From Myxococcales bacterium (GTDB lineage: Bacteria; Myxococcota_A; Polyangia; Haliangiales; Haliangiaceae): a DNA stretch of 64,000 nt. The first letter of the stretch is position 1. Every line of letters starts with the position of its first letter. The notes beneath the pieces are model-generated. The model searched no databases and was not told the DNA's origin. It saw only the letters and a program-made list of their open reading frames with translations. Location: assembly GCA_016720595.1 (NCBI GenBank), contig JADKKI010000004.1, positions 1 to 64,000 on the forward strand, written 5' to 3'. Position numbers and translations under genes: made by a program. Of this stretch, positions 52,087-61,204 are shown in pieces.

Positions 52087-53445
52087 ATGAGGCTCGTGCC
52101 TGTTCTGGGCTGCGCCCTCGTCGTCGCCGCCTGTACCGCTTCGGCCGATGAAGTTCGGCCGCCGTCCAACGAGCTGTACTTCCCCACCGGGATCGTCGTC
52201 GCACCCGACGAGACCGTGGCGTTCGTCACGAACGCGAACTCCGAGCTCCGCTACGACTCGGGCTCGATCTCGGTGATCGATCTGACCGGGGTCACCGAGA
52301 CGATCAATGCGTGGACCACCGGCATGGTGATCCCCGGCGGCACCTGCGGCGACGAGCCGTGCTGCGAGCAGGATCCGGATCACACCGAGACGCTGGTCTG
52401 CGACGAATCGCTGTTCATCAACGCCGGTGCCGGCGTCCGGATCGGCAACTTCGCCACCGACCTCGCGATCCAGGATCTCGGCAACAAGTCGCTCCGCCTC
52501 GTCGTCCCCACCCGCGGCGATCCTTCGATCGCGTGGGTCAACTGGGACGGCAACACGTCGCGCCTGTCGTGCAACCCGAACGGTGACCCGAACGCGCTGT
52601 GCGACGACGCGCACCGCCTCTCGTACGTGCAGAACGATGCCGACCTCGCGGGCATCCCCGAGGAGCCGTTCGGCGTGTTCGCCGATAGCGCGGGCGAGTT
52701 CGCGATGGTCACGCACCTGACCACGGGCGCGGTCACGCTGATCGATTCGCCGAAGAACAGCGACAACGTCCAGATCTCCGATGTGCTGACCGGCATCTTC
52801 GCCGCCGACGCTTCGAACGGTCTGCGCGGCGCCACGGGCGTGGTCGGGCGGCTGCCCAACGCCGCCGGCGACATCATCTATGTCGGGAGCCGGAGCGAGG
52901 ATCGGATCCAGACCTTCACGGTGGGCCGCCCGGTCAACGGCGCCCCGCCGTACATGCTCCCGGGCAGCTGGTTCTTCCTCGACTCGGTCGGCGGGAACAA
53001 CGGCGGCTCCTCGGATACCCGCGGCATGACGATGTCGGTCGATGGCTCGCGGCTCTACCTCGTCAATCGCCGGCCGCCCTCGGTTCAGATCTGGGACACC
53101 TCGATCGGCCCGACGGGCTTCCCCAAGAACCGCCCGCTCGGCGCCACCGACATCTGCCGCCAGGGCTCGACGGTCTCGATCAGCGGCAGTGGCGATGCCG
53201 AGCGCGCGTACGTCACCTGCTTCCAGGACGGTCAGGTCTACGTGGTGGATCCACGCGGCAAGGTGTCGGTGGAGGACATCCTGCTGGTCGGTCGTGGGCC
53301 CTACGCGGCCGCCGCCGCGCGGACCAAGAATCTCTTGTTCGTGACCAACTTCCTAGAAGACACGATCGCGGTCGTCGATACGGCGCCGAACACACGGACG
53401 CACAACCGTGTGGTCCTGCGGATCGGAAAGGTGCGTAAGCCGTGA
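52087..53445 (+). CDS. Propeller-like lipoprotein (YVTN-type repeats)
   Basis: 452 aa. MRLVPVLGCALVVAACT is a signal with lipobox VAAC. Repeated four-stranded units resemble YVTN/NHL beta-propeller blades: YFPTGIVVAPDETVAFVTN, GSISVIDLTG, TRGMTMSVDGSRLYLVN, QVYVVDPRG, LLFVTNFLEDTIAVVDT. A Cys-rich insertion (CGDEPCCEQDP) lies near residue 80. Likely a surface structural or binding protein. It is followed by a secreted Cys-rich protein with a 4-base GTGA overlap, so the two probably form a pair. Confidence 0.78.
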   Translation: MRLVPVLGCALVVAACTASADEVRPPSNELYFPTGIVVAPDETVAFVTNANSELRYDSGSISVIDLTGVTETINAWTTGMVIPGGTCGDEPCCEQDPDHTETLVCDESLFINAGAGVRIGNFATDLAIQDLGNKSLRLVVPTRGDPSIAWVNWDGNTSRLSCNPNGDPNALCDDAHRLSYVQNDADLAGIPEEPFGVFADSAGEFAMVTHLTTGAVTLIDSPKNSDNVQISDVLTGIFAADASNGLRGATGVVGRLPNAAGDIIYVGSRSEDRIQTFTVGRPVNGAPPYMLPGSWFFLDSVGGNNGGSSDTRGMTMSVDGSRLYLVNRRPPSVQIWDTSIGPTGFPKNRPLGATDICRQGSTVSISGSGDAERAYVTCFQDGQVYVVDPRGKVSVEDILLVGRGPYAAAAARTKNLLFVTNFLEDTIAVVDTAPNTRTHNRVVLRIGKVRKP

Positions 53446-56400
53446 AGCGCCTCACTTCCTCGTACTTGGTAGCGTTCCTCCGTTCGTTCCTCGCGCCCTG
53501 CCTCGTGATGCTCGGCGGATCGTGCGGCGACACCACCAGCACCTCTCCGAGCCAGCTCAACCTCGATCGGCCCGTCGATATCTCGTTCGCGTGCTACGGC
53601 GGGCTCCGGATCACGCACGGGCTCGCGGCCACGCCCACCGACGACGTCAAGATCACGGCTCAGCCGGTCGGCGCATGCGACGTGCGCTCGGGAGCCCACG
53701 AGTCGGGCACCCCGGTGCCCGTCCCCCCCGGCCAAGAGGATCTCACCGCGATGGGCGCCGCGCCCCTCCCGGGGGTGGCCTGGTACGGCTTCATCCTCCA
53801 GTCGGGGCCCGGCACGGTGGCGGTCGCGCAGTTCGGGACCAAGCCATCGTCGGCGTTCGCCGGTGCCGACGTGCTGATGCTCGATTCCGATCCGCTCACG
53901 CCCGGCAAGAACGGGATCAGCGTCGGTGAGGATCCGATCGCGATCGCGACCGACAAGGTGGGTTGCTACCAGGTGGTCGCGAACGCCGGCTCGTGTGATC
54001 TCTCGGCCCTCGACGTCTCGAGCGCGCTCGATACCGATCCGGACGTCCGCGTGAACCGGATCGGCATCACCAACGCTGCGAACCAGCCGGTCCGCGCGAG
54101 GCCGGCCGCGATGGTGGCGGAGCCCGCCGGCGGGACGATCGGCGAGGTCTGTAGCGCCACGCCGCAGGGGCTGGTCTACATCGCCTATCCGTCGTGTCAC
54201 CTGGTCGCCGCCGTCGATACGGCGACCGGCCGGATCGTCAAGGGCATCGACTTCTCGAGCGGGACCCCGACGCTCACCGACGGCAACGTCTCGTGCCCCG
54301 CGGAGTGTGGCGGCGGCGGGACGGTGACGGCAGGCATCCGGCCGGCGGCGCTCGATCTCGAGCTCGATCCGCGCACCGATGCCCGCAAGCTCGTGATCGG
54401 CGCCGACAACTCGGCCTCGGTCACTATTGTCGAGCTCGGGGTGGATTCGCTGCCGCAGTCGCTCCGCCAGATCGCGCTCGAGGATCCCGCGGGGACCCTC
54501 GGGGTGACCAGCGTCGCCCTGACGCCGCAGGTCGGGATGGGCGGCAACAACGGCCTCATCAACGACGACATCGCCGGTGGTGGTCAGTTCCAGTTCGTCT
54601 ATGCCGTCGCCACCGACGCGACCGTGCGCGTGGCGGACGTCCTGTCCCTCAACCGCGAGTGCGATGCGCAGGTGGATCCGCGCATGATCGATGGCGAGTC
54701 CTCGGTCGCCGCCCTCAGCTGCTTCAAGGTCGGCGATCCGGCCACGCCGCGCCGCCGTCCGGGGGCCCACAGCCCCGGCATCGAGCTGGCCTCTGCGGAT
54801 GCGATCCCCACCTCGGTCGAGGTGTTCAAGTCCCAGGAGATCGCGAACGATCCACGGTTGCAGGGCCCGTCCAAGCTGGTCGGGTACTTCGGCGTGATCA
54901 CCGCCAGCAATGGCGCATCGTTCGTGTTCAACGTCGACGATGACGACTACGCCGACGTTCGCAACGCCGCCGTGCCCCTGGAGGTGCAGCTGCCGCTGGC
55001 GATCGCACACCAGTTGCGCGATGCGCTCACCAATCGCAACCTGAAGGCGACCACCGAGGTCGACGGCGTGGTGAAGCCGATCTGCGAGACGCTCGGTCCG
55101 GATCCCGATGGCCAGTCCGGCAACCTCGCCGGCCCTCGCTCCACCGGCTCGCCGACCCGCAACGTCCCCGCGGGGACGATCGCCGCGGAGAAGGTCCCGG
55201 AGCTGCCGTACATCCGCCAGGTGCTGTGCACCGGCAGCGACAGCACCAAGCCCGTGTCGGAGCTCGGGTTCACCGCCCCAGACTCGGTCCGTGATCTCGA
55301 GTACCCGGACCTGCGCGCGCTCCGCGAGGAGACCTGGACGATGACCTGGGAGGGCTCGCTATCGCTCGACAAGGGCGACCTCGCGATCGATGGTCCACCG
55401 GTCCGCGTCGGCCAGCTGTTCGTCGATGGCGGTGGCTTCCGCCTGGAGGACAAGGCGAAGCCGTTCTGCGACGCCGGCGTCGAGCAGTTCGACATCATGC
55501 AGCTGCGCGGCTGCGATCCTTCGATCGGCGATGCCGAGTGCCCGATCGGCTACACCTGTTACGTCCACCCGAACAGCCAGGTCGTCGGCCTCGGCGCCTG
55601 CATGCTGATCGATGAAGCGGACCGGCTCGCCGATGCGTGCAAGGACTTCCTGACCTCGCAGCGCCGCTACACGATCAACCGCACCGAGAGCGGCGAGCTG
55701 ACGCTGTTGCCGCGCAAGCACGTGCTCGCCACCACCCCGCTCGATGGGTGCACCGACGATACCCAGTGCGAGTCGCTCGCGGACTATGCGGCCCGGCTGG
55801 CCACCTCGGCACAGCCGTCCGATAGCCAGACCACCACGGACCCGCACACCTACGTCTGCCGCGTCGACACCGAGCGCGCGCCGCTCAACGGACCGGGCCA
55901 GACCGGCAAGCGCTGCATCGAGGCCTGCACCCAGACCGCGGACTGCACCACCGGCCGGATCTGTCAGAACAACGTGTGCATGGAGGGCGTCACGCCTCCC
56001 CAGGCGTGCGTCAATGCGCCCCAGCGCTTCGAGCTCCGCGCCGGTGAGGCGTTCACGATGGTCGGTAGCCGTTCGGGGTACGTCCACTCGACGATCCTCG
56101 ACACGGCGAACGATCGCTGCGTGAAGGATCCGGCGGGTAGCCCGCTCGACGTCGGCCGCATCAAGCTGTCGGCGCCGGCCTGTGATCCCACGGCGGATCC
56201 GCGCACGGGCCTCCTGCCCAATGGCCTGCCCGATGCGAATCCGTGCTCGCTCACGGTGGATCAGACCGAGCTCGTCCCGGCCTACACGCCCGGGACCTGC
56301 GTGGTGGGTGACCCCGTCAGCACGATCGCGACCCGTCAGGCGCCGGCGATCCGGATCCATACGCGTGGGCCCACGGTGACCATGGTCGACCCGTACTACC

Positions 56401-56684
56401 CGGGCGATCAGACCTGCATCCGCGATCGCGCCGGGACGCTCGGGAAGGTTCCGATGGTGTTCCCGGGCTACCAGCTGGCGTGGCGCCAGACCGGTGGGTT
56501 CGCCCCGCTGCTCCTGCAGATCAACCCCTCGTTCCCCATCAAGGTCGTTCGGGGTCCGCAGCAGAGCATCTGGGTGATCGACGAGGGCGACTACCTGTCG
56601 ACCTCGATCACGCAGCCGTCGACGCGCGGCAAGGTGTTCCGGCTCGAGGTCCAGGCGCTCGGGCAGATCAACCTCCTCGAGTAG
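53442..56684 (+). CDS. Large secreted Cys-rich protein of unknown function
   Basis: 1080 aa from GTG 53442. The N-terminal hydrophobic signal ends at MLGGSCGD, a weak lipobox. The first 450 residues look like another propeller (LVYIAYPSCHLVAAVDTATG, ARKLVIGADNSASVTIVEL). The middle and C-terminal parts contain EGF- or myxobacterial-type Cys motifs: DAECPIGYTC, CTDDTQC, and C-T-x-x-A-D-C-T-T-G-R-I-C. The end (about 1000-1080) is strand-rich. No enzyme motif is visible. It is coupled to the preceding propeller lipoprotein, suggesting a shared surface complex. Confidence 0.7.
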   Translation: MKRLTSSYLVAFLRSFLAPCLVMLGGSCGDTTSTSPSQLNLDRPVDISFACYGGLRITHGLAATPTDDVKITAQPVGACDVRSGAHESGTPVPVPPGQEDLTAMGAAPLPGVAWYGFILQSGPGTVAVAQFGTKPSSAFAGADVLMLDSDPLTPGKNGISVGEDPIAIATDKVGCYQVVANAGSCDLSALDVSSALDTDPDVRVNRIGITNAANQPVRARPAAMVAEPAGGTIGEVCSATPQGLVYIAYPSCHLVAAVDTATGRIVKGIDFSSGTPTLTDGNVSCPAECGGGGTVTAGIRPAALDLELDPRTDARKLVIGADNSASVTIVELGVDSLPQSLRQIALEDPAGTLGVTSVALTPQVGMGGNNGLINDDIAGGGQFQFVYAVATDATVRVADVLSLNRECDAQVDPRMIDGESSVAALSCFKVGDPATPRRRPGAHSPGIELASADAIPTSVEVFKSQEIANDPRLQGPSKLVGYFGVITASNGASFVFNVDDDDYADVRNAAVPLEVQLPLAIAHQLRDALTNRNLKATTEVDGVVKPICETLGPDPDGQSGNLAGPRSTGSPTRNVPAGTIAAEKVPELPYIRQVLCTGSDSTKPVSELGFTAPDSVRDLEYPDLRALREETWTMTWEGSLSLDKGDLAIDGPPVRVGQLFVDGGGFRLEDKAKPFCDAGVEQFDIMQLRGCDPSIGDAECPIGYTCYVHPNSQVVGLGACMLIDEADRLADACKDFLTSQRRYTINRTESGELTLLPRKHVLATTPLDGCTDDTQCESLADYAARLATSAQPSDSQTTTDPHTYVCRVDTERAPLNGPGQTGKRCIEACTQTADCTTGRICQNNVCMEGVTPPQACVNAPQRFELRAGEAFTMVGSRSGYVHSTILDTANDRCVKDPAGSPLDVGRIKLSAPACDPTADPRTGLLPNGLPDANPCSLTVDQTELVPAYTPGTCVVGDPVSTIATRQAPAIRIHTRGPTVTMVDPYYPGDQTCIRDRAGTLGKVPMVFPGYQLAWRQTGGFAPLLLQINPSFPIKVVRGPQQSIWVIDEGDYLSTSITQPSTRGKVFRLEVQALGQINLLE

Positions 56685-56756
56685 CCGCCCAGGCCCAAGT
56701 GCCGCCAACCAGGCGGAAACTTGCCCCACGGTACGCAGGTGCCGGAGGCTCGGGGT

Positions 56757-57671
56757 ATGGCAACCCGCGAAGCCGAGCTCTACAAGGACAAGGTCGAGGT
56801 GAGCCTCGACGGCCGCCAGATCTTCTATCTGTTCTTCGGGGGCAGTGTGATCGTCGGCATCGTGTTCGTCCTCGGTGTCCTCGTCGGGCGCCGGGTCGAG
56901 GCCCGCGGCCACGTCGATCGTGCACGCACCCACGCGGTGAGCGATCCGCTCGCGGCGCTCGATCGGCTCGAGGGTAGCGGCGGGCTGTCGTTCCAGGGCG
57001 CGCTCACCGGCAAGGACGCACCGAGCTCGGTCGAGAAGACGATCGATGACCTCGAGAAGGCACGCGCTCCCAAGGCCGCGCCCACCGACAAGGCGAAGTC
57101 GCCGGAGAAGCTGGCCGACAAGGCGGCCGACAAGGCGACCGACAAGGCGACCGACAAGGCGACCGACAAGGCGGCCGACAAGGCGAAGCTGGACGAGGCG
57201 AAGGCGGGCCCCGTGGTCAAGCCCGAGCCCGACGGCAAGCCCCAAAAGAAGACCGAGGCGAAGCCCGAAGCGAAGACCGAAGCGAAGCCCGAGGCAAAGG
57301 GCGAAGCGAAGCCCGAAGCGAAAATCGAGAAGAAGTCGGACCCCAAGGCAAGCGAGCCCGAGGCGAAGGTCGCCAAGGCCGATGCGAAGGTCGTGGCGAA
57401 GGCCGATGCGGCTGTCGAGAAGAAGCCGGAGGAGAGCAAGACCCGGTACACGCTGCAGCTGTCCTCGTTCCAGGATCGCGACGAGGCCGAGACGTTCCTG
57501 TCGTCGGTGAAGGCGCAGGGGTTCCAGGCGCAGATCACCCAGGCCGAGGTCGAGGGGAAGGGGACGTTCTACCGGGTGCGCATGGGCACGTACCGCTCGA
57601 TGGACGCGGCGACCAGCGCGAAGTCCGAGCTCGAGAAGGCCGGCAAGTCGGCCTCGATCATGAAGCTGTAG
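56757..57671 (+). CDS. Inner-membrane SPOR-domain protein
   Basis: 304 aa. A short cytoplasmic start, one membrane helix (IFYLFFGGSVIVGIVFVLGVLVG, about 22-44), a long Lys/Ala/Asp/Glu/Pro linker with DKAT and KPEAK repeats, then a C-terminal SPOR domain (about 232-304): TRYTLQLSSFQDRDEAETF, GFQAQITQAEV, YRVRMGTYRSMDAATSA. SPOR domains bind denuded septal peptidoglycan, so a cell-division or envelope role is likely. The start at 56757 has GGAGG 8 bases upstream, one of the few clear Shine-Dalgarno sites here. It converges with the propeller gene. Confidence 0.9.
   Translation: MATREAELYKDKVEVSLDGRQIFYLFFGGSVIVGIVFVLGVLVGRRVEARGHVDRARTHAVSDPLAALDRLEGSGGLSFQGALTGKDAPSSVEKTIDDLEKARAPKAAPTDKAKSPEKLADKAADKATDKATDKATDKAADKAKLDEAKAGPVVKPEPDGKPQKKTEAKPEAKTEAKPEAKGEAKPEAKIEKKSDPKASEPEAKVAKADAKVVAKADAAVEKKPEESKTRYTLQLSSFQDRDEAETFLSSVKAQGFQAQITQAEVEGKGTFYRVRMGTYRSMDAATSAKSELEKAGKSASIMKL
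57114..57185 (+). repeat. Six 12-bp tandem repeats in the SPOR-protein linker
   Basis: Six units of (G/A)CCGACAAGGCG run head to tail, encoding ADKA/TDKA. In-frame coding repeat; length changes would keep frame. Confidence 0.85.
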
Positions 57672-57687
57672 CGGCTCGCCGCGTAGC

Positions 57688-59373
57688 TCACGCGAACGCG
57701 GGCAGCTGGGCGACCCATGCGGGCGCGGCGCCGTCTGCGACCACGACCAGACCCGCCTCGCGCGGCCACGGCTGCGGGCGAGCCTGGGGTGCGGCGAGCG
57801 CCACGGCCGTCGCGCCGTAGAGCCGGGCCTCCAGCACGCCGATCACGACCGCGCCCTCGATCACCGCGATCCGGCCGAGCTGGGTCGCGAGGTCGGTCTC
57901 GATCGCGGCATCGGAGCGGCCGTCCCGCGCGAGTCGAGACACGCCGGGGCGGGGCACCGTCGCCGCACCACCGACGAACCGGATCGCGTGCGGTGCGGCG
58001 CCATCGAGGGCGTTGGTGACCGCGGTGCGGAGCGACACGCGCCCGTCGCGACGCCGCAGCATCGCGAGCGCGTGGAGGTCACCCTGGCCGAGAGGCTCGG
58101 CCCAGTCACCGAGCAGGTGGGCGAGCCGCGCGATCGACAGGTTCGGTTCGCCCACGAGGTAGAGCGCGTAGAGCGCGATCAGCGCGCGGCGCCCCCCTGC
58201 GGAGAGGCCGAGGCGGTGCGCGAGCTCGCCGAGCTCGGTATCCACGGCGATCACCGGGAGGTCGCCGTCGAGCCCGCGCGCGAGCTCGAGGCCGTAGCCA
58301 GCGAGCGGCTCGCGCCAGGCCTTCACGCGGGAGACGGGCGCCGAGGTCCCAAAGGCCTGCGGCGCGTGCGGCGCGGGGGCAGGGGCCGAGGTCCCGGCGG
58401 ATGCGGCGGCAGCGGCGGCCTGGGCATCGGCGACGAACTCGCCCCCAGCGGCGGCCGCTCGCTCGCGCATCGCGCGGAGCCGATCGGCGGCGTTGGCGAG
58501 CACAGGCTCTCCCGGGGTGGCGGACTCTCCGGCGACGATCGGGGCTCCGGCACCGCCGATCGGCACGCGCCACGGCTCGGCGTCACCCGGGAGGAGCCCG
58601 ATCAGGCTGATGTCCTCGCCAGCGGTGAGCTGCGCGAGGGGCATGCCTGGGGTCCACGGGGAATCGACGACCGTGAGCGAGTGCGCGAAGCAATGGAGGC
58701 GCACGAGGCCCCGCGGCGTGACGAGGACGATCAGCGGGGATGCCGGGTGGCACACCACGTCCTCGACGGGAGCGCCGACATAGTGGCGGAACGGCCGCCC
58801 ATCGGAGAGCCGGTAGATGAACACCTCGTCGCTGCCGGGGCGCGTGGCCCACAGATGGCCCGCCGCGGCACCGACGCTGCGCGGCGGTGGAGGGAGCTGG
58901 AGCTGGAGGCGGAGCAGGGGGCGCGAGGACACCGCGTCCCACACCTCGAGCTTGCGGAGCAGGCCGAACAGCAGCTGATTGCGCTCGAGGCCCACCGCGA
59001 ACTCGACGGCGCTGCCCACATCGAGGACCTGCGCGGCGAGGCCGCGGCTCGCGGTCCGGATCAGGGTCACCGACTTGGCGTCGGCCGAGGTCAGCACCAT
59101 CCGGCTGCCCGTCACCGCGACGAGCTTCATCGGCTGGTCGAGATCCACGCGTGCCGCGACCTCGAGGTACGGCGGCGCGTGCAGCACGACCTTGGGCTCG
59201 GCGCCGCGGTAGATGACGCAGAGCACGTTCGGCGGACCGACGAGCACCACATCGGCGTCCTCGCTCTCCAGCTCGAGCTGGCCGACCGCCGGAGAGGAGC
59301 CTCGCTCGAGCAGCAGGACCTCGCGCCCTCGGCGGACGATCGCCCATTGCCCGTCGAACGAGGTCGCGATCAT
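57688..59373 (-). CDS. Cytoplasmic propeller protein with C-terminal helical domain, unknown function
   Basis: 561 aa. No signal peptide. Residues 1-270 form WD40-like strands (FDGQWAIVRRGREVLLLERG, DEVFIYRLSDGRPFRHYVG, PASPLIVLVTPRGLVRLHCF). An Ala/Pro linker (about 305-345) leads to a helical domain: ELGELAHRLGLSAGGRRALIALYALYLVGE and IARLAHLLGDW, resembling the winged-helix region that often precedes bacterial AAA ATPases. No ATPase motif is present. The start overlaps the stop of the cytochrome c gene by 4 bases. No family recognised with confidence. Confidence 0.6.
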   Translation of the reverse strand: MIATSFDGQWAIVRRGREVLLLERGSSPAVGQLELESEDADVVLVGPPNVLCVIYRGAEPKVVLHAPPYLEVAARVDLDQPMKLVAVTGSRMVLTSADAKSVTLIRTASRGLAAQVLDVGSAVEFAVGLERNQLLFGLLRKLEVWDAVSSRPLLRLQLQLPPPPRSVGAAAGHLWATRPGSDEVFIYRLSDGRPFRHYVGAPVEDVVCHPASPLIVLVTPRGLVRLHCFAHSLTVVDSPWTPGMPLAQLTAGEDISLIGLLPGDAEPWRVPIGGAGAPIVAGESATPGEPVLANAADRLRAMRERAAAAGGEFVADAQAAAAAASAGTSAPAPAPHAPQAFGTSAPVSRVKAWREPLAGYGLELARGLDGDLPVIAVDTELGELAHRLGLSAGGRRALIALYALYLVGEPNLSIARLAHLLGDWAEPLGQGDLHALAMLRRRDGRVSLRTAVTNALDGAAPHAIRFVGGAATVPRPGVSRLARDGRSDAAIETDLATQLGRIAVIEGAVVIGVLEARLYGATAVALAAPQARPQPWPREAGLVVVADGAAPAWVAQLPAFA

Positions 59374-59825
59374 TTCTTGGGGCCGTACGCGCGGATGATC
59401 TTCACGAGCTCCGCGAGGACCTCGGGCTTGGCCTTGAGCTGGGCCTGCGCCGGCATCATCGCGCTCTTGCCGACGGCCTGGCCGCCCTCGAGGATGATCT
59501 TCTTGATGTCGTCGTCGGTGACGCTCGCCTGCCAGGCCGGGTCCGTGTAGTTGCGCGGCCGCGGGCTCAAGCTCTCCGCGGCTGGACCATCACCCTTGCC
59601 GCTCCCGCCGTGGCAGGTGGCGCACACGTCGCGGAACATCGCAGCGGCGACCTCGGACGGCGCGCCCTCGGCGCCGCCGCCCGCGGGGCGCGTGGACGGA
59701 CCGGACTCGGGCGTGGCTCGCGGGGAACCCGATGTGGGGGGAGGAGGCTGGTCATTCTTGCCACAGCCCCCCTGGGTTCCGATGGTTGCGACAACAAACG
59801 AGGTCACGAACAACAGCGAGCGCAT
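59370..59825 (-). CDS. Cytochrome c lipoprotein (single haem)
   Basis: 151 aa. Signal MRSLLFVTSFVVATIGTQGGC with a lipobox-like QGGC, then a Pro/Ser/Gly linker. A class I cytochrome c domain has CATCHGGSGKGDGPAA (haem attachment near residue 68) and the axial Met in KSAMMPAQ. Likely a membrane-tethered periplasmic electron carrier. Lies between a pilin-like gene and the propeller gene in the minus-strand operon. Confidence 0.92.
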   Translation of the reverse strand: MRSLLFVTSFVVATIGTQGGCGKNDQPPPPTSGSPRATPESGPSTRPAGGGAEGAPSEVAAAMFRDVCATCHGGSGKGDGPAAESLSPRPRNYTDPAWQASVTDDDIKKIILEGGQAVGKSAMMPAQAQLKAKPEVLAELVKIIRAYGPKK

Positions 59826-59837
59826 GCGTAGAGCCTA

Positions 59838-60302
59838 TCACTCGTACGGATCGGTGCGCGTCCACGACCGGAACACCTGACCCGCCGTGATCGTCAGCTT
59901 GACTTCATACAGGGAGGACTTGCCATCGCAGTCGAGGTCTCCGACGGCACGTAGCATCGCCGAGGTCCCCGACGGGTCCGGCGCGTACTCGTACGTGTAG
60001 CGATACTCGTCATCGATCGAGAAGCCGAGCCCGGTCCACCCGGGCGCCGCCCACACCGCGGGATCAGGGCTGCAGGTGCCGCCTTGCTCGCAGCACGAGG
60101 GCCGCGGCGTGGGAGGCGCACCCGGCGGGAGCTTGCCGTTCGCGAGGTAGCTGAGCGAGACCTTCTCCGCGAGGTAGCCGAGGAGATCCTCGGCCTCCTG
60201 CGCTTGCGTCTTCGCGGTGCACGCTCGCTTCGCGGCCGGGCACGTCGCGATCGCGCACAGCGCCGCGAGCAGGAGCACGTACCGGACGCGGCGCCACCAC
60301 AT
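59838..60302 (-). CDS. Pilin-like secreted protein
   Basis: 154 aa from ATG 60302. The hydrophobic N-terminus (YVLLLAALCAIATC) lacks the Gly-Phe/Glu5 prepilin peptidase site of true type IV pilins. The body does resemble myxobacterial pilin-like proteins: EDLLGYLAEKVSLSYLANG, a Cys-rich loop (SCCEQGGTCSP), WTGLGFSIDDEYRYTYEY, and VGDLDCDGKSS near the end. It may be a minor pilin derivative with an altered leader, or a lipoprotein. It starts 11 bases after the hydrolase stop and precedes the cytochrome gene. Confidence 0.6.
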   Translation of the reverse strand: MWWRRVRYVLLLAALCAIATCPAAKRACTAKTQAQEAEDLLGYLAEKVSLSYLANGKLPPGAPPTPRPSCCEQGGTCSPDPAVWAAPGWTGLGFSIDDEYRYTYEYAPDPSGTSAMLRAVGDLDCDGKSSLYEVKLTITAGQVFRSWTRTDPYE

Positions 60303-60313
60303 GACGCCGCACC

Positions 60314-61204
60314 CTAGTCCCGATCGACCCGACGTGCAAAGGCTTCGACGATGCGGGCGGTCGCCCTGGGCGCCTCGAGCTGGGGCGCGTGACCGACGCC
60401 GCGCATCACCACGAGCTCGGCGCGGGGCAGGGCGAGTACGAGATCCTCGGCGATGCGCTTGGAGATGATCCGATCTTGCTCGCCGTGGATCACCAGCGAT
60501 CTCTGGACGATCCCACCGACCTCGCGCGGCACGCCATCCTCGGCGCCCGCGAGCACGAACCCGCGGAACAGCTTGTGGAGCGTGGTCGCCCTGCGGACGC
60601 GCTCCATGATCACGTGGCGGATCACCGCCTTGCCGACCGGCGGCGGGCGCTCGAGCGCGATCGCCATGAATTTGTCGACGTCCTCCGCGCGCGGGATCAG
60701 CGGGTTGTCGCCGTCGATCCACGTACGTGCAGGACCGTCGTGGATGTCGCGCCCGATCGAGGCCACCAGCACGAGCCCCGCGACGCGATCGGGGTAGGAA
60801 GCGGCGAGGCGCAGCGCGACCCCACCGCCCATCGAGTTGCCACACACGATCGCTCGATCCACGCCGGCGTGGTCGAGCACGCGCAGCACCGCCTCCGCGT
60901 GATGGCGGATGCTCGCCTCGGACTCGGCGACATCTGCCGAGGCGCCGTGCCCGGGGAGATCGATCAGGTCGACGCCACGCGAGCGCGCGATCAGCGCGGA
61001 CATCATCAGCCAGGTCTCCTTGTCGCCGCCGAACCCGTGGATGCACGCGAACGGATACCCGCGGCGGCCGGATCGATGGGCGTACGCGACGCCGTCGGTG
61101 GTCCGCGCCCGGCGCACGCCCGCTGCGAGCGAGACCGTCCGCTCGAGGGCGCGGAGCTGCATGCCGCCCATCGCGACCTCGAGCTCGTTGCGCCAGGTGG
61201 TCAC
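60314..61204 (-). CDS. Alpha/beta-fold hydrolase
   Basis: 296 aa from GTG 61204, whose GTGA overlaps the dipeptidase stop by 4 bases (an ATG eleven codons later is an alternative). The oxyanion turn is HGFGGDKETW, the nucleophile elbow GNSMGGG with the catalytic Ser, the acid Asp in HGEQDRII, and the base His in GVGHAPQLE. This is the standard alpha/beta hydrolase triad; the substrate cannot be told. There is no signal peptide, so it is cytoplasmic. Confidence 0.9.
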   Translation of the reverse strand: MTTWRNELEVAMGGMQLRALERTVSLAAGVRRARTTDGVAYAHRSGRRGYPFACIHGFGGDKETWLMMSALIARSRGVDLIDLPGHGASADVAESEASIRHHAEAVLRVLDHAGVDRAIVCGNSMGGGVALRLAASYPDRVAGLVLVASIGRDIHDGPARTWIDGDNPLIPRAEDVDKFMAIALERPPPVGKAVIRHVIMERVRRATTLHKLFRGFVLAGAEDGVPREVGGIVQRSLVIHGEQDRIISKRIAEDLVLALPRAELVVMRGVGHAPQLEAPRATARIVEAFARRVDRD

